A stretch of DNA of 8,389 nt. Source: an uncultured Phaeodactylibacter sp. (lineage in GTDB: Bacteria; Bacteroidota; Bacteroidia; Chitinophagales; Saprospiraceae). The stretch lies in the NCBI GenBank assembly GCA_913062745.1, contig CAJXXJ010000134.1:1-8389 (forward strand), given 5' to 3'. Within the stretch, counting starts at the first letter, position 1; each line of letters starts with the position of its first letter. This document shows, piece by piece, positions 1 to 5,993 of this stretch. The position numbers and the translations under genes were made by a program. The notes under the pieces were generated by a model, which did not search any database, was not told the origin of the DNA, and was given only the letters and a program-made list of their open reading frames with translations.

Positions 1-2
1 TC

Positions 3-1952
3 ATCGACCCTCCCGTGGCGGAAATACAGGCACCAAATTCTACCTGCGGAATGGACAGCGTACTGCTGGTCGCGCAGGGCGGCGGCACCTACCTTTGGAG
101 CACCGGAGATACTGCAGACAGCCTGTATGTTTATCCGGATTCCGTGTCAACCTACAGCCTGACGGTAACCAACGATGCCGGTTGTACTGCTGTCGATAGC
201 GTCACCATTACGCAGGCATCAGCACCCGCCCCTCCGGTAGTGGGCTGCGAGGCCGGCTTCGATCAGCTGTCATTCAGCTGGGAAACGGATCCAAGCCTGA
301 CCTACAGCCTGGTGCCTGTCTACGGGCCGATCGGGCAGCCTGTCGGCAACAACACCTATATAGTCAGTGGCCTGAGCCCCGGGGATTCTGTAACAGTGGA
401 GATCATCGCTACTAACGCAGCAGGTTGCAGCAGCAGTACGGTTTCCACCTGTGTAGTGCGCTCTTGTTCTGAGCTGGAGCTGCTCACCTTTGTACCGGAA
501 GCTATTTGCGACCTTGATGGCCTGTTGGCTCTGGTTGCTGATGTGAGCAGCGGAACGGCTGACGGGAGCGGAAGCTGGAGCGGGCCCGGGGTGGACGCGG
601 CAGCATCTACCTTTGACCCACAGCTTACCGGGCCCGGGCAGTTTGAACTCATTTACACCTACGAAGATGGCCCCTGTTCGCTGGCCGATACCGTGATGGT
701 CAGAGTGGATGCCGGCTTTTCGGCCTCGCACTTAAGCTGTGTGTCTGATAACGGATCCATTCTCTTCAGCTGGGAGCCGTCACCGCAGGATACGGCTTAC
801 GAGGTGATTGTACTGACTGGTCAGGCAGGGGTGTTTTCCGACAGCACATCCTATCTGGTGGACGGCCTGCAAGGTGGCGATACGGTGGCCGTAGCGATTA
901 CGGCTTTCGGTACGGGGGCCTGTGGTGCCGTAACGGTGGAAGCAAGCTGCATAGCTGAGTCGTTCGAATGCCCGGAGCTGCAGGTTGCAGCGGACACCTT
1001 TATTTGCGAGGGCGCAACGGCACAGTTATGGGCGGACAGCCTCGAGTGGGATACCTACAGCTGGTCGCCGGCAATAGAGCTGAGCTGTCTGGATTGCCCT
1101 GCGCCCACTGCGAGCCCGCTGGGCACGACCACCTACACAGTCATCGCTGCTAATGCCGCTGGCTGTGCCGATACCGCTCAGGTTACCGTTTACGTGGAAG
1201 ACTTCCCGGCTTCCTATATTCCGGATACCACGATCATCTTCTGCCCGGGTGAGCCTTTTGAGCTGTGTATGCCCGACGGTGATATACACTACTGGATTGG
1301 CCCGGGGGCTGCCCTTTACACGGATCAGTGCCTCTTTATTGAATCGCCGGGTACGGCCAACAACGGGCGCTACTACGCTTTCATGCGCAAAGGAGGCTGC
1401 CGCTTTATCAAGCAGTTCTTTATGATGGCAGCGCCGGAGATTGAGGTGGACGAAATTACGGATATACAGACGGTTTGCCCCTCCGACACCTTCACGCTGA
1501 ACGTCGTTTCGGATGAAGCCGTGAGCTACTCCTGGAATCTGGAAGAGTACCTCTTCTGCCCGGATTGTCCGGAAACACAGGGGCAGGTACCGCAGACCGC
1601 TACTTTTACAGTAACGATGGAAGACAGCTATGGCTGTACAGCAACTGCAGATGCTACGGTGTTTGTCGAAGATTGTGGGAATATTCCGCTGCTGCAAAAT
1701 GGCACTTCAAATGTGCTGCACGAGCCGCAAATATTCCCGAACCCTGCTTCCGGTCAGTTTGAGCTCCGTACCGCTGCAGCGGGCGAAAAAACAGTTGAGC
1801 TTTGGAATGCCACCGGGCAGCGGGTATTGCAACAGCGTTTTGATGGCAATCACCTGCGCATGGACGGAAGCACTCTGCCGGCCGGGCACTACATCCTCCG
1901 CCTGATGACGGCAGAAGGAGTGACGAGCAAGTTATTGCAGATTGTCAAATAA
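3..1952 (+). CDS. Large modular secreted protein with T9SS type A sorting domain (5'-truncated by window edge)
   Basis: The reading frame is open from the left edge, so the true start lies upstream. A GTG at position 15 is in frame but sits inside a beta-domain and is not a credible start. The 649 visible residues (residue 1 at base 3) read as a chain of beta-sandwich modules: Ig/PKD-like about 5-70, fibronectin-III-like 78-152, Ig-like 159-235 with SWSGPG, a second FN3-like 240-316, PKD-like 323-398 with LSCLDCP, a four-Cys module about 404-468 (C414, C422, C443, C466), another PKD-like 477-557 with LFCPDCP, then a linker. Residues about 575-649 form the T9SS type A sorting domain: IFPNPASGQFEL, then LWNATGQRV, then LPAGHYILRL, ending LLQIVK. 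That family is exported by Sec and T9SS and anchored or released at the cell surface. No catalytic motif is visible, so a structural or adhesive role is inference. It is a tandem partial paralogue of the next gene. Confidence 0.9.
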   Translation: MDPPVAEIQAPNSTCGMDSVLLVAQGGGTYLWSTGDTADSLYVYPDSVSTYSLTVTNDAGCTAVDSVTITQASAPAPPVVGCEAGFDQLSFSWETDPSLTYSLVPVYGPIGQPVGNNTYIVSGLSPGDSVTVEIIATNAAGCSSSTVSTCVVRSCSELELLTFVPEAICDLDGLLALVADVSSGTADGSGSWSGPGVDAAASTFDPQLTGPGQFELIYTYEDGPCSLADTVMVRVDAGFSASHLSCVSDNGSILFSWEPSPQDTAYEVIVLTGQAGVFSDSTSYLVDGLQGGDTVAVAITAFGTGACGAVTVEASCIAESFECPELQVAADTFICEGATAQLWADSLEWDTYSWSPAIELSCLDCPAPTASPLGTTTYTVIAANAAGCADTAQVTVYVEDFPASYIPDTTIIFCPGEPFELCMPDGDIHYWIGPGAALYTDQCLFIESPGTANNGRYYAFMRKGGCRFIKQFFMMAAPEIEVDEITDIQTVCPSDTFTLNVVSDEAVSYSWNLEEYLFCPDCPETQGQVPQTATFTVTMEDSYGCTATADATVFVEDCGNIPLLQNGTSNVLHEPQIFPNPASGQFELRTAAAGEKTVELWNATGQRVLQQRFDGNHLRMDGSTLPAGHYILRLMTAEGVTSKLLQIVK

Positions 1953-1973
1953 GAAAAAAGTAAATTTTTATTC

Positions 1974-2010
1974 ATCGGGCTGCCGGCAGGGATGCGGGCA
2001 GCCCGATTTT
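1974..2010 (+). terminator. Rho-independent terminator of the first secreted-protein gene
   Basis: A perfect 11-bp inverted repeat (ATCGGGCTGCC at 1974-1984, GGCAGCCCGAT at 1997-2007) encloses a 12-base loop. The right arm runs into TTTT, then GTTTT. It begins 21 bases after the TAA stop at 1950-1952. This is a classic GC-rich hairpin with a U-tract and suggests the two paralogues are transcribed separately. Confidence 0.85.
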
Positions 2011-2080
2011 GTTTTATCCCTTGTAGACTAGCCTGTTACAAGTCGGGTGAAAATGGTATTTATGAAAAATGTGACTCCCG

Positions 2081-2102
2081 TTTTTGAGAGGCGTCTCAAA
2101 AA
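2081..2102. repeat. Short perfect inverted repeat (9-bp arms, GGCG loop)
   Basis: TTTTTGAGA at 2081-2089 pairs with TCTCAAAAA at 2094-2102 around a 4-base GGCG loop. The arms are A/T-rich and no T-run follows on either strand, so it does not look like an intrinsic terminator. It may be an operator-like palindrome or chance. It lies about 285 bases upstream of the next start codon. Confidence 0.4.
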
Positions 2103-2350
2103 AAATGAGCAGGCAGGCAGCGTATTTTTTAGAAGTGGGGTCTAACCATCAAACACACCAAAGCCGTCTACGAAACAAACACTCCAACAACTGGTACGTA
2201 CAGACCGGATTGTCAGCTGGTCATTTGCATCCTGGACTTTGCAGTAGCCTGGTCCCTGTGCATTTGTATGCCGGCGCTTTCCGCTAAACCCAAATTGTCA
2301 TAACCCAAACGCTACACAAAAACGCTCCCCCCTGTCAATTCTCCCCCCAT

Positions 2351-2381
2351 TTTGCAGATTTTCTAACCAACCTTAGACTTG
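2351..2381 (+). promoter_or_regulatory. Candidate Bacteroidota-type promoter (TTTG-N19-TAGACTTG)
   Basis: TTTG at 2351-2354 is followed after 19 bases by TAGACTTG at 2374-2381. This is one mismatch from the Bacteroidota -7 element TAnnTTTG, with a -33 TTTG at the usual spacing. If the last G is taken as about -5, transcription would begin at or next to the ATG at 2386, giving a leaderless or nearly leaderless mRNA. The match is short and could be chance. Confidence 0.3.
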
Positions 2382-2385
2382 GAGA

Positions 2386-4950
2386 ATGAGACTACTGTTT
2401 ACGTTTTTGTTAAACGTCCTTTTCGTAGCGATGGCATGGGGGCAGCCTGTGAATGATTTATGTACTTCAGCAGAACCTATCGTCTTTCCTGCTTTGCCCG
2501 CCTGCCCTCAGGATGCATCAGCAACCGTCAGCCTGTCCGGTGATAACCTCGGTGCCAACCCGAGCGACCCATTCATTCGTCTGGCTACGGCCGACGGGGC
2601 GCTGCTGAATGCTCCGGTCGCCGACGTTTGGTATCAGCTGGAAGCGCCTGCCAACCACATCGACATACAATTAGAAAGTACAAGCCTGGCACAGCCCACG
2701 CTCGCCCTGTTCCGCGGAGGGTGCAATGAGCGGGTGCCAATAGCCCTGAGTCAGTCGGCTCCCGGAGCAGGCACAGCTGTTCTTTCCGCCGAATTAGAAC
2801 CCGGACAGCCCTACCTGCTGCTGGTAAGCGGCAAAAGCCTGGACGAGCAGGGAGAATTCCAGCTCGGCCTCACCGCTTTCAACGACTGCAGCAGCTGTGG
2901 CCGGCGCCGGGCGCAGATTACGGCGAGCCCCGCGCCGGTCAACGGAACGTATCAGGCCGGGGAGGAGGTCACCTTTTGCCTTACGCCTACCCTGTGGGAC
3001 CCGGGCCTGGCACTGGAATGGCTGCATAGCGTTGAGCTGGAATTTGGGGAAGGCTGGGCACTGGACTCTCTGCAGGCACTGCCGCCGGCTTCCTGCTCTG
3101 GTTCCGGGCAATGGGCATACTACGACAGCTGGGAGAGCTGCAGCACCGGTGAGCAATTCGGCCCGGGCTTCGCTTTTGATGCTGCGCAGGGCTTGCTCTG
3201 CAGTGGCGGCAGCCCGCTGGATGGCGACCCCGGCAATAACTTCGGCGACGGGCCTTGCCCCGGCATTGAGGCTGCGCCGCTGGATCTGGAATTTTGCTGG
3301 ACGGTACGCGTCAGGGAAGAAATTTTTCTGGAGGAAGAACAGGATCTGAATATCCGGGCCCGCATGCTGGGCGATGGCTACGCTGGTTCCTGGATGCCGT
3401 TCAGCTGCGATGAAGAAAACAGCGCTACTTTGCTGGCGCGGGCGGTGCCCACCGGCTCTATGCTGCCGGCAGCTACGGTACTAAGCGGTGCCTGCCCCGG
3501 TGCTTGCAACGGGCAGCTTTTCCTCCAGGGCGGCAACGCGCAGCAATACCTGCTCATTGACGAGAGCGGCGCGGTACTCTACACCGGCTCCGGCACCGGC
3601 ATGTCGGATACACTGACCGGACTCTGCGCGGGGGCTTACCTGCTTAAAATTGAAGAAGGGAACATGGTGCAGACGACTGCGGTGGAGGTGCCGGAGCGCA
3701 TTTTGCCGGAAGGCCAGGTGGGCTACGTAGCTCCCTGCTCTACATCAGGGATGTTTCAACTGATTACGGCGCTCAGCGACCCCACGGCCGATGCGGAATA
3801 CAGCTGGTCTGGCCCCAACGGCTTCCAGTCCTTGGTGCCAAACCCGCAGGTGGATCAGGAAGGTTTGTATGAACTGATCGTCACCGTGGGGGATTGCGAC
3901 CTGGCGCCTTTGCAATTGCAGGTGAAGCACCGCCTGCCGGAAGTAAGCTGCAGTGCGAGCAGCGAGGCGGTGACATTCAGCTGGGTGCCGGGCGCGCAGG
4001 ATACTGCCTACCAGGTAAATGTACTGAGCGGGCAGTCCGGCACTTTCCTCACAGCAACCACATACCGGGTGGATGGGCTGGCGCCGGGAGAAGAAGTGGC
4101 AATTGAGCTGCGCGCTTTGGGAACCGGAATTTGTGCCGTTCGCAGCGTCGAGCAGTCCTGTGCTGCTCTCATTTGCACGCCGCCGGAGGTATCGGATGAT
4201 CAGATAAGCTGTGCCGGTACGGCGGTACCCCTGACCGTGGATGCCGCTGCCGGTGCTGTTGTGCAGTGGTCGCCAGCCGCCGGGCTGAGCTGCACAGATT
4301 GCGCTACGCCGGTGGCCAGCCCGGGCGCAACTACCAACTACACGGTCAATGTAACCGCACCGGATGGCTGTCAGACTACGCAGACGGTAACGGTATACGT
4401 CGATGAGCTGCCCGGTTCTGCGTTGCCGGATACAGCGCTAACCTTTTGTGCCGGCGAGCCCTTTTCGTTCTGTTTGCCGGAAGGCCCGCAGTATCTGTGG
4501 ATCAGCCCCATTGGTTTTATCCGTACCGGCAACTGCCTGAATTACCCCATCACAAATGGCAGCGTAGCCGGAACCTATAAAATTCGGGTACGGCTGGACA
4601 ATGGCTGCCGTTTCTTTGACGAGCTGCAGCTAGCAGAAGGGGAGGACTGCGGAGACGAGGCAATAGGAGGCGCGGTCAGTAACCACCCCGGGCTTACTGC
4701 TGACCTTTCCGAAGAGCTGCTTGAGGTCTTTCCTAACCCGGCGCAGAGCCAGTTTACGGTGTCTACGGAGCTTGATGGCGAGAAGATGCTGATACTGTAC
4801 GATGGCAGCGGCCGTCAGCTGCAATCCTGGAAAATGGAAGGGCAGCATGAGTCTTTTTCCCTGAGCGAGATACCCGCCGGGCTTTATGTACTGAAAATTG
4901 AATCGGATCAGGGTGTGCGAGACCGCCGCCTGTTGTCCGTAAAAAGATAA
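2386..4950 (+). CDS. Secreted modular Cys-rich protein with signal peptide and T9SS type A sorting domain
   Basis: The 854-residue protein is complete. ATG 2386 is the first start after an in-frame TAG at 2374-2376, and it opens a good signal peptide (about 1-19, cleavage probably AWG/QP). GGAG lies only one base before the ATG, too close to act as a normal ribosome site. Modules in order: a pre-peptidase-like beta-sandwich about 22-165 (starts NDLC, contains DVWYQLEAP and YLLLVSG); a Cys-rich middle region about 166-352 (C168, C171, C198, C237, C252, C272, C291, C304, C341) of no family I recognise; a degenerate SprB-like repeat 365-436 (GACNGQLFLQGG ... LCAGAYLLKI); Ig-like 445-513; FN3-like 516-592; PKD-like 597-672 with LSCTDCA; a four-Cys module 679-745 (C688, C696, C717, C741); and a type A sorting domain about 777-854 (VFPNPAQSQFTV, LYDGSGRQL, IPAGLYVLKI). 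Surface export by Sec plus T9SS follows from family knowledge. An adhesin or matrix role is inference, as no active site is seen. Confidence 0.93.
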   Translation: MRLLFTFLLNVLFVAMAWGQPVNDLCTSAEPIVFPALPACPQDASATVSLSGDNLGANPSDPFIRLATADGALLNAPVADVWYQLEAPANHIDIQLESTSLAQPTLALFRGGCNERVPIALSQSAPGAGTAVLSAELEPGQPYLLLVSGKSLDEQGEFQLGLTAFNDCSSCGRRRAQITASPAPVNGTYQAGEEVTFCLTPTLWDPGLALEWLHSVELEFGEGWALDSLQALPPASCSGSGQWAYYDSWESCSTGEQFGPGFAFDAAQGLLCSGGSPLDGDPGNNFGDGPCPGIEAAPLDLEFCWTVRVREEIFLEEEQDLNIRARMLGDGYAGSWMPFSCDEENSATLLARAVPTGSMLPAATVLSGACPGACNGQLFLQGGNAQQYLLIDESGAVLYTGSGTGMSDTLTGLCAGAYLLKIEEGNMVQTTAVEVPERILPEGQVGYVAPCSTSGMFQLITALSDPTADAEYSWSGPNGFQSLVPNPQVDQEGLYELIVTVGDCDLAPLQLQVKHRLPEVSCSASSEAVTFSWVPGAQDTAYQVNVLSGQSGTFLTATTYRVDGLAPGEEVAIELRALGTGICAVRSVEQSCAALICTPPEVSDDQISCAGTAVPLTVDAAAGAVVQWSPAAGLSCTDCATPVASPGATTNYTVNVTAPDGCQTTQTVTVYVDELPGSALPDTALTFCAGEPFSFCLPEGPQYLWISPIGFIRTGNCLNYPITNGSVAGTYKIRVRLDNGCRFFDELQLAEGEDCGDEAIGGAVSNHPGLTADLSEELLEVFPNPAQSQFTVSTELDGEKMLILYDGSGRQLQSWKMEGQHESFSLSEIPAGLYVLKIESDQGVRDRRLLSVKR

Positions 4951-5020
4951 GAGCGGTGTAAGCCGCATCTAAGAATCCCATTATATTCCTTTCGATTACG
5001 ATTGATTATTCCAAAGTTGT

Positions 5021-5050
5021 TGCCCGGCATTCCCAGTGCCGGGCATTTTT
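5021..5050 (+). terminator. Rho-independent terminator of the 854-residue secreted-protein gene
   Basis: TGCCCGGCA at 5021-5029 pairs perfectly with TGCCGGGCA at 5037-5045 around a 7-base loop (TTCCCAG), followed by TTTTT and a second T-rich stretch. It starts 71 bases after the TAA at 4948-4950 and about 80 bases before the hydrolase start, so the hydrolase probably has its own promoter in 5051-5130. Confidence 0.82.
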
Positions 5051-5130
5051 GTTGCTTTTGCTATCTTGCAGGCTGAGCAGAAGAACAAAAGCGAGTAGAA
5101 CGGGGTTTTTTAAAAGCCTAATATGAATTC

Positions 5131-5949
5131 ATGGAACAGAAGGAAAAGCGCGTATTGCTGCATTACAAAACCTATCAGTTGCGGCCTGACGCCGATTGGG
5201 TCGTCTTTATCCACGGTGCTGGCGGAAGCATCGTGACCTGGAAATACCAGATTGAAGCCTTCCGGCCTTTCTTCAATTTGCTGCTGCTGGACCTCCGGGA
5301 CCACGGGCAATCTAAAAACATAGAGCCGGCTTACGAACAATACGATTTTGATATCGTCACGCAGGATGTATTAAAGGTGATCGACCATCTGCAAATCAGG
5401 AAAGCGCATTTCATGAGCGTGTCGCTGGGCAGCGTGGTTTTGCAAAAGCTGGATGAAGTCCGCCCTGAGCTGGTGGACAAAATGGTGATGGCCGGGGGCG
5501 TTTTCCGGGCTACATTTACGATTAAGCTATTTGTGCATTCTGCCAAATTCCTAAATTACTTCCTGCCGTACCGGGCTATCTATAACCTATTCTCCTGGGT
5601 GGTGCTGCCGCGGCGCAACCACCGGCAGTCCCGGCGTATTTTCCGGATGCAGTCGCAGAAGCTTTCGCCCAATGAATACCTGAAGTGGGTGGGGCTGTAC
5701 AAGGACTTTTTCCGCTTGCTGCGCAAGTTCTTTCAGCGGGAGCTGCGCAACCTCAGCCTTGTAGTCATGGGCGATCAGGACCATGTCTTTTTTGGCGCGG
5801 CGCAGCGCTTTGCCCGCACGCACGAACAGGCCCGGCTCGTCATCATTGAGCACTGCGGCCACGTTTGCAATATCGAGCAGTGGGAGCATTTCAATAAAAC
5901 GGCGCTCGAGTTTCTCCTGGGTAAGCAACAGCCGGAAATGGCATCTTGA
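5131..5949 (+). CDS. Alpha/beta-hydrolase fold protein
   Basis: A 272-residue cytosolic-type protein with no signal peptide, of typical length for single-domain alpha/beta hydrolases. ATG 5131 is the first possible start after an in-frame TAA at 5119-5121; no Shine-Dalgarno is visible. Fold landmarks appear in the expected order: the oxyanion-hole loop HGAGG at 28-32, DLRDHGQS at 54-61, the nucleophile elbow at 96-100 (SVSLG, predicted nucleophile S98), the acid in GDQD (D217 likely, D215 possible) and the catalytic His H244 in HCGH. The elbow has Ser where the usual G-x-S-x-G has its first Gly. The lid region, about 124-205, is unusually basic and aromatic (RRNHRQSRRIFR, RLLRKFFQREL), which may suit an acidic or membrane-associated substrate; that is inference. 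The sequence supports an esterase, lipase or C-C hydrolase class, but the substrate cannot be read. It is flanked by terminators and so is probably monocistronic. Confidence 0.9.
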   Translation: MEQKEKRVLLHYKTYQLRPDADWVVFIHGAGGSIVTWKYQIEAFRPFFNLLLLDLRDHGQSKNIEPAYEQYDFDIVTQDVLKVIDHLQIRKAHFMSVSLGSVVLQKLDEVRPELVDKMVMAGGVFRATFTIKLFVHSAKFLNYFLPYRAIYNLFSWVVLPRRNHRQSRRIFRMQSQKLSPNEYLKWVGLYKDFFRLLRKFFQRELRNLSLVVMGDQDHVFFGAAQRFARTHEQARLVIIEHCGHVCNIEQWEHFNKTALEFLLGKQQPEMAS

Positions 5950-5951
5950 AA

Positions 5952-5986
5952 AAAACCGCTCTGCGTAAACTGCGCAGAGCGGTTTT
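5952..5986. terminator. Bidirectional terminator between convergent genes
   Basis: A perfect 14-bp inverted repeat (AAAACCGCTCTGCG at 5952-5965, CGCAGAGCGGTTTT at 5973-5986) has a 7-base loop. A-tract bases on the left and T-tract bases on the right give a U-run to transcripts from either direction. It begins 3 bases after the hydrolase stop and ends 8 bases before the stop of the reverse-strand gene, so one hairpin can serve both. Confidence 0.9.
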
Positions 5987-5993
5987 CCATTAC

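Larger units (their letters stand above)
2011..2385. other. Gene-free spacer with two small inverted repeats
   Basis: No convincing gene lies in this A/T-richer stretch. A 67-codon open frame at 2084-2287 has no signal peptide, no recognisable motif and ordinary shadow-like composition, so it is not annotated. Visible structure is limited to CTTGTA/TACAAG arms at 2020-2042 (11-base loop, straddling the left limit of clear spacer), a 9-bp repeat at 2081-2102, and C-rich runs near 2327-2348. The spacer probably carries the promoter of the 854-residue gene. The rest shows nothing I can name. Confidence 0.5.

Noticed and set aside
629..638. CCGGGCCCGG palindrome inside the first gene
   Set aside because: It arises from Gly/Pro codons (TGPG) in GC-rich coding DNA, and there is no partner site or spacing that suggests a function.
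1026..1697. 223-codon reverse-strand frame opposite the first secreted-protein gene
   Set aside because: It is a long antisense shadow of a GC-rich gene whose forward frame has clear domains and a T9SS tail; the reverse product has no recognisable fold.
2084..2287. 67-codon open frame in the spacer
   Set aside because: No ribosome site, signal peptide, membrane segment or recognisable motif; its start overlaps the inverted repeat, and its length is within chance for a gap of this size.
5056..5069. TATCTTGC as a -7 promoter element for the hydrolase
   Set aside because: It falls short of TAnnTTTG and there is no TTTG at the expected distance upstream, where the terminator stem lies. A promoter is likely in 5051-5130, but I cannot place it.
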